Source: Lucifuga dentata (Eukaryota; Chordata; Actinopteri; Ophidiiformes; Bythitidae). Taken from it: a DNA stretch of 64,000 nucleotides. Positions 38,128-53,700 of the stretch are shown in pieces. The stretch is taken from the NCBI GenBank assembly GCA_014773175.1, contig VXCM01000217.1, forward strand, positions 62,001 to 126,000, written 5' to 3'. The notes beneath the pieces were generated by a model that saw only the letters and a program-made list of their open reading frames with translations, did no database searches and had not been told where the DNA came from. The position numbers were made by a program, and so were the translations under genes. The first letter of the stretch is position 1. The number at the start of each line of letters is the position of its first letter.

Positions 38128-41100
38128 AAATATTGGTCATTAGGATCTGAGGGAGAACAAATGAGATATTTGGCAGATTATAAACACGATATATGTGTCC
38201 AATATAAGATGAAATATTTGTGTAATGTAATTTATGTTTACTTATACAGAATAGCAATAAACATTTTGGGAATATGTTTGCTGTGTTGCACACAGAGTTA
38301 ACAATTTTTGGGGTATTTTTGCTCACCATTTTGTTTTATTTTTTCCTTAGATCAAACTGTCACAGTCACTAGAGGTTAAGTGCCTTTTGCTCAAGGGCAC
38401 TTTCGCAGGAGTGGCTGCAACCTGTAGCACAGATTAACCTCTCTGAGTGAAGTATGAGAAAGAATATGAAATATTTGGAAATGAAACAAGCTCCAGGTTG
38501 CAGAGGAGGAAATTAATTCTCCATTTTGCTGAATTAAGGTTATTTTGAACACATCAAGCCGTGTCTTCTTCAGCTCGCAGACAGAACAGAGCACTCTTTG
38601 CACTCTAAACTGGATGAATGATGAAACAAAATGTGGAATGAATTGTATAATTTAGGCTGGGTAATTCAAGAGAAGGCAAATTATGCGCATACGAGCCCAG
38701 TAATTTCCTCCTTCATTTCAGACAGAGCAGGGGTCAGAGCCCAGACTCTTTCCAGTGCAGAATAGACACAGACAGACAGAACGGAGGAAGAAAGCGAGCA
38801 AGAGGACAGGCAGCGTGAGGAAAGTAATAACATTCCTTCTTGTCTCGCCACAGACAATGTAGTATTTCTATTCTTTGGGAGATAAATAGGAGCATTAATG
38901 ACCCTTCTTTCCCTCTTTCTGTTGACCTTTCTTCCTGCCAAGTGAGGAGTGTGTGGCGGTATTCAGCCTGCTGGGAACCGCAGAACACTTCACACCCAAA
39001 CAGCACATCTCACACACACACACGAGAGTCTTAATGGAAAACACACAAACACACACACAGAGGCGCACACAATACGCTTTCAAAAATGAAGTCACGAAAG
39101 CATGAAATCTGATTGATGCGCTCATACAGAAAGTTCACCTTGCAGACAAAAATATGAGCAAACACACCTCTTGTAAATTTGTTGTGACTCCATTTCATAT
39201 TTATCCAGCACAGTTCAGTGATCACAACCCTGAACAGAATGTGTGTCTCTGCACCATGGACACACCCTTTTCTAACCAACATTTGAGTTGACAACTGTTC
39301 GCTTTATCTTTACGCTACTTCCTCTCCTGCATCTCCCTGCAAAGTATTTACATTGATAACATTTGAACAAATTTACATAACGGGATGCAAAAATTGTCTG
39401 GGGCAAAATCTGCAGGAGGACAGAACATGGCTGAGAGGTTCAAAGGCAGCAATTCAACACACAGAGTGGTGATAAGGCATTTCAAAAGCTATTTTAGATC
39501 CAATTATAGCAGTCATGCGTGATGTAAAATACAGTATACAATTAAAATACTTTCTGTATGAACAAAGTAGTGTTTGTGTTTTTCTCACATAAATATGGCC
39601 ACTTTCTTGCAGATTCCAAACAAAATTATACTTATATACTGAATTACCACTTTATAAGGTACACACATATGATCTAATGCAATGGAATACAATAGTCCTG
39701 CAATTAATCTGACCTTTGTAAATCCTAGAATTCTTAATTTTTGTTTTCTGGAGAATAGGTAAGGGTGGTTGTATAAGACTACATAATATTGAGAAGCATT
39801 TCTAATTATTTGTCCCCTTTACTAGTGCTCGGTGTACATTTTATATATGGTAGCTTAGTAGTCTGTGAGTAAAAGTGAGAGTTGTGGTTATGCAGATTTA
39901 GCAGATCACTGAGTTCAAAGGTCAGATCCCAAGACTGCTGTCTGACCATAGATAGAAGAGGAAATTGTACAGTATGTTGAATCTGAGTTGAATCTGCTGA
40001 ACTAGTGTTATACAAATTATAGTTTCCCTTCTCCTTTCTCCTCTTTTGCATATTCTTCTTAGTGAGAATGTGCAAAAAGATGAAGCAATAAAGCAAAAAG
40101 TGAATGACGGAAAAGAGAAAGTAGCAGTCAAATGTAAGAGTAATGGCTGATTCAGGAGCTTCACTGGCATGATCATGTCACAGAAGTTAGGGGTCAGAGG
40201 TTAGGTCACAGGGGCCTTGTAATTAGTCTGTCCACCAACTATCCATGTCTCAAAAGATGGGCACCATTTATGGCATCTCACCCCTGACCTATGGCTCCTA
40301 GTCTCTAAAATATCCCTACAATGTCAATCGTAAAAAAGTGTAGCGGAAGGTGAACTTTCACCTCAGAGAACAGAGGAGGGTCACAGGGAGGAGGATTGCC
40401 CCTCCCTCAGAGCACTCAAACTAAAGTGCAAAATTGATTCTATTCTAAATGAGTTTGGGTTTGGAGTAACATTTTAGTCTGGGTGATTATTGTAGTTTTA
40501 ATGTCGGGTCTTTTCCCTTTTTTCTCTTTTCTGTCTTTTTTTTTAATTTTTAAAAAAAATTTTCTGTCTCATTCGTTGCAGCTTGTAATGTAAATGTGAT
40601 GTGTCTAATTGTGCCTAATATATGAGACTTTCCATCTTTGAAGGTCCAGTCGGACCATGTTAACATTATTCCAAGGGACTGTAGATCCTAAATTAAACAA
40701 CCTGTTCTGATAGTCTTCCTCACAATGTTATAGCTACAAATAATTATTAAATTAATTCCAACCATCAGAGGTGAACATTAAGTAAATTAATTAAGTGCAT
40801 GTTCTTAAATACTATACTTATTCTGAGGTACTGACACTGTACATAAATATTTCCACTTTTAATGACTTTCCATTTTTAATGTGTAAATGTTTAACATTTC
40901 AGAGGGAAATATTGGATATTGAACTTCAGATCTTATATTCAACATGAGTTGCACTCAAATTATCTCTTGTTCCTTCGTTCTCTCTTTCCATCTTTCCTTA
41001 TATCTATCCTTTTCCTTTCCTCCTCTCCTCTCCTCTCCTCTCCTCTCCTCTCTTTCTTCCCTTTGACCTTCTTTTACATTTTAATATTTTTTCTTTTGCC

Positions 41101-41258
41101 TTCTTTAATTCTTCTCTTCTTGTTATCTGAATCTGAAAGCATGAATCTCCTCCAAACTGGAGATATGAGGTTTTGACACAACAGCGCAACTTCTTAACTG
41201 AGGACCTTGGCACATTTTACTCAAAGTACCTGTTGTGTTGATACTTTTACTTATGTAA
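36130..41258. other. Non-coding stretch
   Basis: It contains a (CT)n-N-(CA)n junction at 38042-38125, a perfect hairpin at 37770-37796, a mariner-like fragment near 39655-39710 (GGTACACACATATGATC..AATACAATAGTCCTGCAATTAAT) and (CTCTC)n at 41020-41050. No gene was recognised. Confidence 0.5.
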
Positions 41259-41260
41259 CC

Positions 41261-41541
41261 CTATGGAGCCCCTTAGGGGTTATGTGTGGAAAAAAATTAA
41301 AAATAAAGTGGGTAAAAAAAAAAAAAAAAGGGAAAAATAAAAACAAAACACGCCCCTAAGGGGACATGGAAGAAAAAAAATGAGTTGGAGGTAAAAAAAG
41401 AAAAAAAAAAGAAAAAAGAACAAAGAAGAGAAAATAAATAAGTTTTTTTTTTTTNTTCCATGTCCCCTTAGGGGCGTCGTTTTTTGTTGTTTTTTTTTTA
41501 CCCACTTTATTTTTTTTTCACACATGACCCCTGGGCTCCAT
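41261..41541. mobile_element. Foldback element with TATGGAGCCCC termini
   Basis: The left arm reads TATGGAGCCCCTTAGGGG..AATAAAGTGGGTAAAA..CGCCCCTAAGGGGACATGGAA (41261-41371). The right arm reads TTCCATGTCCCCTTAGGGGCG..TTTTACCCACTTTATT..GACCCCTGGGCTCCATA (41456-41541). The arms are inverted copies. TA at each end suggests a TA-duplicating (Tc1/mariner-like) MITE. An N at 41455 sits at the centre, where a hairpin would stop assembly. Confidence 0.65.
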
Positions 41542-44500
41542 ATATAACAGACGTAAATGAATTTTTCTTTTTATTTTTTTCCCACTGATTGATCCCCAGG
41601 ATAAACATTTTCCACCTCAGATAAATAAAGTACAGGTCAACAGCTAAAAGATGGTTGTGTGAGCAGTGTGAGCAGTGTGTGTAGCATGCGCGTGTTAAAA
41701 CAAGTAAAAGCCTGTACAGGGTGTATGGTTGGGGTACAGGGCCACACATCTTCAGCTGGAACCCTGGAGGGGAGAACGACAGGAAGCCACCACCAGAAAT
41801 GTGACCACGCTGGTTCTTGTCAGCAAAAAAGACTGACGCAAATAAGTGACACAATCCTGTGAGTTCACAGTCAAGGCTGTGCCACAGACACACACAAACA
41901 CACTCGTCACGCCAGTAAAGTACACTTTTCCCCACTTACGTAACAATTACGGTTGAAAAGAAGAACCTCCACCCCTGAATCATTTTACACTGAACAGCAG
42001 GGGACAGCTTCACCGGCTCCCACAGTGAAACGTGCATGTGGGCGTGGGCTGGATGTGTGTTAATAGCAGCGCTCTTTTCCCTTTTCTTTATGACATATGC
42101 ACACGCACACGCAAACACAATATGACTTTGTGTCAGCAACAAAAGAACTGAACCCTGTAAGACTGGTTCTCCAGCACTTTTGGGAAGAATACACATACAC
42201 CTTTCACACACACATACACACACACAGCTACTGTACACTGTAAAACCCTGAAGCAGTGGCTATTACAGGAATATTAAGCATTGCCTTTCGCCTCAAAGCT
42301 TGGACATGTTGACACCCAATGACAGTTACGCTCCAAGCTATTACAGTAAAGCTAATTTGGTTTGTGTTTGTACATGTAAGGTTTTGAAGGCCTATAGTGG
42401 GACAAGTGAAGGCTGATGGTTTTGTTGGTGTATTTTAATGGAAAAACTGTCAAACACCACCCACCCTAAACCCCAGGATGGCACCACAACTATTTCCTAA
42501 CTATATATGTGTATTGACCAATTATATATTAAAATTTAATCCAGCAAACAGCATCAATCCATCATATCACAAGTGGAAAACCATGATAAGCTGATTATGA
42601 ATAAAATACCAATTTAAGTCAATATATCAGAAAACCCCCAACAGCAATCATGTTTAAAGATGACTTTCAATACATTCTAATTTGTTCTGTTCTATGCTCA
42701 TATTCCAGCCTTTGTTGGACTCGTCTGCTGTCACAGCCTCTCTCCCTCAGCGTCAGCAGCACTGTTAGTCTCTATTATTCATCACCTCCCTGGCTATTTA
42801 TACCAGCTTTTTACAGTCAGTCTTTCCGCTCTGCTGGCTGCATCTGTCTACAGTAATACAGCTATTTCTGCTCCTAGATTCACTTTTGAGTTGCTTCTGA
42901 ATTCCTGGCCTGAAGCTGCGTCACTGCAGGTACCCAAGCATGAGAAAACACAAACGTGCATGCGCTGACTTCCACGCATAAAAATCAACAGAAATGCCAA
43001 AGAACTGGACTGTTTTCCTCATTCAAATCAGCTCTTAAAGCTTTTACAAGGATATGGGCGATTAGAACCAATGTGGTGCAACCGCTAATGAGCCTGGTGA
43101 AAACCATAGTGGTCACTGGTGTTTTTGTTTTTTTTTCTTCCTGAAAAGCACCTGCAGATGTTAATTCTACAAATAAAATCCAACCAATTCCCTATTTTTA
43201 ACCCTCTGAAGTCACAACTGTTCATAACAGTTTGTTGCACAATTTAATCAATCATCCCTCATAACATGTAGAATACAGCTGCATTTACACTGCCATGTAC
43301 ACGTACCCTGATGAAGATCTTCTGCTCACGTGGCACGTATCGGCATGCATTGTGAAGATGTAAATGGTAAAAAAGCACACGGAATCAGATATTCTCAGGC
43401 CTGTTTTAGGCGACACGCATATGTGGAAATAAATCAGATATGTATCAGAAATCTGCCAGTGCAACTGCAATCTAAATACACAGATCAGAATTTCATTGCC
43501 ATTACGTCAGAGATGCCACATTTGAAATGTACGATTTCACAAACATGCAGACCACTTAAAAATGAAAATACGCTATCCAAAAAAAATCAGATTTAGGCAA
43601 AAATAAACAAAAAACAAAATTGGGCATCAAGACCTCTACTGTAAGTGTAAAGTGGACAAAACCTGCCTGATCAATCAAGTCTGCTCCCTGAGGAGAAACA
43701 GAGCTCCTGTATCTGGAATTTGACTGAGATGTGCTGTTAACCTGTTAGTTTGGGATTTTCACAAATAAATAGTTCTTTTTTTAAAAAGTGTGTATTTGTG
43801 ACAGAAACACACTTTTGTCTGTTATGTTCTGAGTAAAAGTGAAAAGTCTTAAAACAAGTGAAAAAAAAATCTGCCAGTGAAGTGAGATGATTTCAACCAG
43901 TTTAAAAAATACATCAGGAATTTTAAAGAAACGATTGTCTACAAACAACAAGAAGAAGAAGGCAAAATCAAGACGCTTGATTGTCATGTGATCCATTTTT
44001 GATTGAGCTCGGCATAAGATGTTTTTTTCATGTGAGCCAAAATTTGCATTCCTGTTTTTACAGTACACTAAATTTAGCAACAAGAGATTATTAATAAAGC
44101 AAATGAACAAAAACTTCTCATTTTCAAAGCTCAACACTGGCCGCTCTGCAGCCTCTGGATCATTTTCTGCAGTATTAACTTCACTCAAGAGCCTCCAATC
44201 TCTCATTTCCTCAGGAGAAAACAGACAAGTGCCAGGTCACTTCATATGGGAGCATCCGCCATTCCCATGAAAAGGAGAAGGCTTTCAGAGCATGTAATTT
44301 CAGCAGCCATGCACCGGCCATCTGTGGGCTGGGGTGTGTAAAAAGTGTGTATTTGTGTGTTGCCTGCACAGGCCACAGCTGTTCGGTTTAATATCATGAA
44401 TGAGGAGCAGACACCGGGACTGCAATTTAAACCCAAAATTCCAATCACAAACTGTTATTTGATTTGAGGCAGGAGGGCCCTCAGCGTCACTAAGGTGCTT

Positions 44501-45600
44501 CTCAAATTTCATGTATTTAATGTGCAACCACAAGCAATAATTAAAAGGAAATAAGTCTTTCCAGTTAAGCATCATATATATATATAGATGTTACTATTTA
44601 ACCATCATCACTATTTAACCATCATCTTATCAGTATTAACCTGAAACTCACTGCTTTACACCTGAAATTTAACATAAAATCCACATTAGAGCTTTTGTCT
44701 GAGTTGGAAGAGAGACAGATCAGATGGAGCATCAGAAAATCACACTTGATTGTGACAAATGCAGTTACAAGGAGTAGTTGCGCCCTCTAGAGGACAGAAC
44801 CAGCTAATACACAATCCACAACAGGGCTTGTGGGGTCATGATGTTGCTTGTTGTGTTATTTGAATATATATGAATCAATTTAAGAAAAAAAATAAAAATA
44901 AAAAAAATATATATATATAAACGACTGTTTAAAAAATATAGTAGTATGTTTATACTACCTACTAATATTTATGTTTCAATGTAACTGTCCTGTTTTTCAT
45001 TTATTGTAATGTTGCTTATTGTAATTGTATTGCTTGTTACATGCAAAGAGGGAATGAAATGTTATTTCTGTTTGTATCATATTATTTATATTTTGTATTG
45101 CTTGTGTAGTTTTTTTTCTCATTTTCTGTTGGTTTTTCTTTTTTCTCCATTTTGAAATTAAATCAATAAAAAATATAAATTAAAAAAATATATAGTAGTA
45201 TGGAACAGTAAATGTGTTCAGTTATCTTAGGTTGTGCTTTTTAGTTTATTTTGAGGTATATAGGTGTAAATAATGTTAAACTGCATATGACTATATGGCT
45301 GTTTGGAAACTATGCTTATATTTATCTGTAAATCTTTATATGCAAGTGTTATGCTTGTAAATATAATGAAATAGGGGGAAACAATAAGAGATGAGTTGCC
45401 GCAACATGTAGCAGATAGGAGTTAAGTTTTATTTCATCCTAGTCATTTTTTTGTTTACTTTTTTCTTTGTTATATTGTCATGTCTGAAATAAATAACATT
45501 TTTTAAAAAAGTCTTAAAGCAGCAAAGCACACATGACTATTCCAAGGTTTTCTCTGGACTACATATATATACCTATTAATGTACGCCTTTTGTAAACACA
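41542..45600. other. Non-coding stretch between tiam1 leader region and sod1
   Basis: It is AT-rich with short (CA)n tracts and A-rich runs near 44885-44935. No gene or clear mobile element was recognised. Confidence 0.5.
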
Positions 45601-45634
45601 CAGAAAATTACACAGCATCCAGATGAACTGACAA

Positions 45635-45640
45635 TTTATT
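45635..45640 (-). terminator. Candidate sod1 polyadenylation signal
   Basis: AATAAA on the minus strand (TTTATT on plus), 279 bases past the sod1 stop codon. No other canonical hexamer was noticed between it and the stop. Confidence 0.5.
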
Positions 45641-45918
45641 GGTTCACTTTGTAAATTGAACACACACACACACACATCTGCGTTTAACTTGTGCGATACC
45701 AATTCTTTGACCGAAACTGATCAGCGGACATTTAAATGCTCCTAAAGGAAATTGTCCGAGAATGGACAAGATAAGCAAAGCTCGTCTAATGTCTAAGTGC
45801 AATTCTGCTGGACAATAAAAATCCAGAGCATTCAGGCGTACAAACTGTCACATTAAGTATCTTTGTTGGTCTTCTAAAGGCGGGCAGCAGTGGTTTCCAG
45901 TGTGATGCTGCAGATGCT

Positions 45919-48737
<2,819 letters not shown>

Positions 48738-48890
48738 CGTTGCAGCACTTCCACAGGACGCCCAAGCTTCTGCAGCGCTCCTCAGGCAAAACGGTGAAGC
48801 CTTAACTTCTAAGTGGGCGGGCTTATGATAGAGCTAACCAATCAGATGCTTAAGACAACTGCATACACGAGTTTTGATTGGCTATTATAC
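48738..48890 (-). promoter_or_regulatory. sod1 5' UTR and proximal promoter
   Basis: Upstream of the sod1 ATG, the sequence shows a GC box (GGGCGGG on plus, 48815-48821) and two CCAAT-type elements (CCAAT at 48838-48842 on plus; ATTGG at 48877-48881 on plus, that is CCAAT on the transcribed strand). GC box plus CCAAT elements is the usual arrangement of SOD1 housekeeping promoters. The transcription start was not located. Confidence 0.55.
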
Positions 48891-49327
48891 GCTACGGCAC
48901 AGAGATGCCCAACGCTCCTGTCTGAAATGATAGTTTAATAACAAAAGACAAACTTCACCAAAATAAAGCTTTCATGGAAATGTGAACGGAACCCTCTATG
49001 CACCGTCTCCCAAACAAGAAAAGATAAAGCAATAATGTGGGAAAAGGAGCTTTTTGAACTGAAAATAGTTAAATTACTTTGCTGCGTTTGATGCCACAGA
49101 TATGAATAAACACCGATCCATGGTGTTACATTTTTATGAAGTATTAACAATATACCTCACAATGAAACAGTAAAGCAAAATGTAAGTTAATTCAGTACTG
49201 TCATGTCAAAGATTATGTAAAACTTTTGTATGTAAAACTACATAAAACAAAAAAATTTCCACACTGAACTTTGAAGAAACATACAAATATACATATATAT
49301 ACATACATATGAACAACGAGGCCCCTT
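48891..49327. other. Intergenic stretch between sod1 and scaf4
   Basis: No gene or repeat family was recognised. Confidence 0.5.
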
Positions 49328-49864
49328 TTAAAGGACCCTACTTGTGGTTTTGCATGTTTGAGCCCAGTATATACAACGCACATACACCGTTCCCAAAACA
49401 GACTGCTGGAGTTAAATATTAGAATTGTTTTTCTTACCTTCCAGACTGCCATTGGTTTCAGTTCATTCCAGTACACTATTAAAATCAACTTGTAGACACC
49501 TTGTAATGTGACTAGAGATAAATAATCCATCATGTCTATTAAATTTTTTGGCGAAGTAACTTTATTCAACTGGTCCAACGCAGAGCTGCACTAAAGAAAA
49601 TGTATGTCTCTGCCAGCGACTATAGTCCAAGGAGAAGATGGCTTTTAATGAGAAATTAAAAATGACCGTCCCTTATATATTCAGACGTACTGTGTATATT
49701 AGCAGGTGCAACATTGTGTATCCAAGGAACATTTGATTTTGTGAAGGAAAATTAACAGGAAGACTAAAATACAGTTTTATGTTTTGGAAAATGGTTCTTA
49801 GTAACATTACATGTATGCAGATCACATTTATCAAACAAGCAAAATCACTGTTATGGTCCTTTAA
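49328..49864. mobile_element. Foldback TTAA element, copy 5
   Basis: It starts TTAAAGGACCCTACTTGTGG and ends AATCACTGTTATGGTCCTTTAA. Interior landmarks (CCTTCCAGACTGCCATTGGTTTCAG, AATCCATCATG) are in reverse orientation relative to copy 2. It belongs to the divergent subfamily (AATCACTG near the end). TTAA is present at both borders. Confidence 0.75.
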
Positions 49865-52195
49865 GAATTTTCTTTAAGTTTATATTTTCTTTCTTTTCAC
49901 ATAAAGTTGAACTAACAAGGGAAAAACTTTGGACATACATAAGCACAATTTTGGAAGTCATCATGAAGAAGAAGTCAAAGGTTACCTCCTCCCCCCAAAT
50001 ATCCCTTGTTATATCAGTATTAGTGTAATTTGTACAAAACTAAAATAAATATGTTCCCACTGGCCTTTAAAAACCCCACCAGCACAAGTATTTTCACAGT
50101 CTGGCTCATCAGATAAAGGACTGTATGGGCGTGTTCAGGCTGTGCTGCTTGATTAACGGTTCCCTGACTCTCCTGATAAGTTGGTGGCACTTGAGCAGGA
50201 AAACTAACACATTTATGATTTTTTTTTAAATCAGATGGTATCAGTTGTGATCCTTAGGTACTATCCCAATTTATATTTTTTCTATCTCTCCCTGCTCAAC
50301 CCACTCCTGGTTAGCTACATCAGGTGTGTTTAGCCAATCAAGATCTGGGAGGCACCAACTCCTGATCAAGTGAACGTACCTGATTTAGCTCATCAGGTCC
50401 AATCAGCTAGAAGTGCTAACACCTGTGCAGGTGAGCAAGACTTGAAAAGACCACCACAGGAAATTGGGGATGGCAATTCAGAATCTTCAAAAGTTGCAAT
50501 ACATTTGAAACAGACATTGTTTTGAAACGTTTCCATTTTGAATGTTTTGATTGGTTGTGCACAGCCTGCTGGCAAAACCTTAACTGCAACTCTAGAATGC
50601 TGGAAAGCTGACATGGTGGTCACGTGACTGACGTTTCGAGACAGTGTCGCAGACCTCGCTTCAAAACCGGAAGTTTCAAATGGTTTCGAAACATATCGAT
50701 CCTGGGTGCGGAAATAGCCATCTCTACAGGAAATGTGTGCATGAAATTTTGGATATCCTTCTGCATCAAGCTGCCAGCTGAATATGTCAAAATACTTAAT
50801 AGAATGTAAAAACCCCAAATGATTTGGTACAAAAATATTTATTAAAAACAATTTCCTATGGCTGAAATATTGAAGAATTTTTTTTGTCCATGTCTTCTTA
50901 ACAAATCATAGAAACATCTTTTCAACTTTCAAACCATTAGCAGTTAAAAACATTACAGCAAAGGGCCTCTGTGGTTCCTTCCGTGTCAATTTTGTTTCTC
51001 TCTGGTAAACGAATAACGGTCATAAACAACAATTATCATTACACCTTGGAATCTTCAGTTATAGAAGCATATTTACAGCAGTGTGTCAAAAGGAACACTC
51101 TTCATTTCATCTCTTCAGTTTAGCCCTGGGTTTCACTGGGTTAAAATTAATCAAGCACCAATGTTGGGCTTCTAGAATCAAATATTAAAATTGTTATGTC
51201 AGTTGAATGCAGTATGTCTTAAATGAAATATGCACCGTTTGTAACTTAAATTCAGCTAGATTTAACTGGCATATCTCACTGGTTTAAAAAAAAAAAAAAT
51301 TAAATCTCAATGTGATTAGCTTACGTGACTTAGAATGGAAAAGATTCCCAAATACAATTCAGCCTCTTCATACCTCACCCAGGAGTGTCACATTCAGTCC
51401 ATACACACTGGCAAATAAAAAGACCATCATAAATGCAATTCTTATGTCGTCTGCCTGCTCATTTCTGTTACAGATCCTCAAAAAGGCCAAACTGGCACCT
51501 GAATTACAGTTGTTTGTGATTTTCCCTGTTGTTTCTAACTGAAAAATACAAACTAGACATTTGGATTTGAACAGAAAGCCACCCTGCCACAGAGAAACAG
51601 CTGCTGCTCAAATGGGTCCCAAGGTTCGTCTCTAAAATTAGAATCAGCACACAAGTCCTGCAGCTGTATGTCAGATAAATGATGTGCTACCTGTTATTTT
51701 GCATGTCAATAGATCCGTGTCTGTCTGTGTCTAGATCACTTCTGCCTATCTTGAACTGAAACACTCTAACTTCCCCATTATCTCCTTTACTCACTTCTTA
51801 ATTGTACCAGATGTATGCTGTTCTGCCATATTTGAAACATCTCCTTTCAAAGGATATTTGCAAAAAAATATTGCCGTAATCCAAGTTTCAATTAGTGTAT
51901 ATTTATGTGACATTTCTGTAATCAGTAAAATTAAGTTTTTCAGCTTTACAAAATCTGGATGACTACCATATTATTCAAGAATGTCATCCATTTTTGATTT
52001 TGTAAATAATATTGGACTTACAGGAGTGTTCAAAAACAAAGAGGATTATGGGTAAATAAGGCTACGAATCATCCCAGTTAGAATCAATCAATTTGCTTCT
52101 AATCACCACTGTGTTGATAAATAACAGTCACAGCACGAGCAGAATACATGCTTTTTTTTCTGAACTTATAAAACTGAGGACAAAGAGTAGAATTT
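49865..52195. other. Intergenic stretch
   Basis: Nothing convincing was recognised. Two overlapping minus-strand open frames (50393-50851) have no known motif. Confidence 0.5.
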
Positions 52196-52708
52196 TTAAA
52201 GGACCATACCAGTGATTTTTAAACCCAATAAACACTACCTGCATACACATGAATTTATGGAGGTAGTGTTTTCCAAAACATAAAACTGTTATTCATTTTC
52301 TTATTGTTTTTTCAGATCTCCTAGTCTTTCAAAATCAAATGTTCAGGTGATACACCCACCTTAAAATTTTGCCTAGGTCATAAAATTCTTCTGCTAATCA
52401 AAAAGCTGTTTTCTCCTGCTACTATAGTTCCTGGCAGAGACATATTATTTTCTGTGCAGTTTCGTATTGGACCAGTTAAATAAAGTTACTTTGACAAAAA
52501 AAATTTAATAGACGCCAAGTTCACTGTGATGATTACTTATCTCAAGCACGTTTCAGGTCTCTACAGGTGAATACAGGAATGAAATGTGTACTGGAACGAA
52601 CTGAAAACAGTGGCAGTCTGGAAGGTAGGAAAAACATTTCTAATATTTACCTCTCCAGTAGAATGTTTTGGGAAATGGTTATGCAAAACCACTGGTATGG
52701 TCCTTTAA
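52196..52708. mobile_element. Foldback TTAA element, copy 6
   Basis: It starts TTAAAGGACCATACCAGTG and ends AACCACTGGTATGGTCCTTTAA, with TTAA at both borders. Interior order follows copy 2 (GTTCAGGTGATACACCCACC..GGAACGAACTGAAAACAGTGG..CAGTCTGGAAGGTAGG). Confidence 0.8.
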
Positions 52709-52809
52709 GGACATCAGGTACTAGCCAATAAATGTTCTGGATTCACTGATCAGATGCTGCCTGCTGTCAGGCAGGAAGCAGGTGGAAATGACTCGGCCTA
52801 GTTCCCTAC

Positions 52810-52815
52810 TTTATT
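52810..52815 (-). terminator. Possible scaf4 polyadenylation signal
   Basis: AATAAA on the minus strand (TTTATT on plus), about 890 bases past the scaf4 stop. The 3' UTR length is unknown and other variants could be used. Confidence 0.25.
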
Positions 52816-53700
52816 CACTCTCAGAGAGTGACGTCGTTTCATATTTTATCTTTAATGGAAAGTCAAATCAGGAGGTCATCTTTTAAAAGTTTTCAAATAT
52901 TGTCACAGTATTAAGTTTGTGAAAATTTAATTACTGTATGTAAGGATTTCAGGACCACATTAATCCTATTCTAAAGATAAATCCTATTAGCTGTGATATA
53001 GCAATAAGGAACCTATATTAAAAGTTAACAGAGATAAAAACAGAAATGAAATAAAAGGGGACCTCAGGCTTCTGGATAACTGCGTGCAAGTTATCTTAAT
53101 GTCTGAGGTGCTATTCAGTGTCTGGCATCTTATTTAAGCAGTTTAAAAAAAAAAGTTTTAATTTACATAGACATAATTTACTTTGCTGGGATATTAGGCA
53201 ATATCTGCCATCTTGCCAAATAAAAATATTTTCTTTTCACAGAAAACATTTGGTTTACACACCTAAAAGAAACCAACTAAGGTAAAAAAAAAAAAAAANA
53301 AAAAAAAAAAAAAACAGAAAGGGTGACCTCAAATTAATCTCAGCTGAATGGAACTAGGTCAAATCCAGGCACGCATCATTCTTACAAGAAGGCTAGAGTA
53401 ACTGATGCCCCATTTTTAACTACAACCATTTTTCCAAACTGAGTTTTATGTGATCACGTGTTTCAGGACACGGTTAAAATGACAAATCTGCCTATAAGCC
53501 ACTAAGCCTGTAAATAACTATTTTTCTCCTGTTACACAACATGTATGGGAGATATTAATTTTCAAGAAATGTGATTTTACTGGCCAGAAGGTGACAAACT
53601 GATATTAGAACTAGTTACAATTCATCTGCCCAGGCTGGAGGCGTGGTAGTGAATATTGTCTGTGGTTTACAGTCTCTGGCTGAACAAGGACTCGCTCAGC

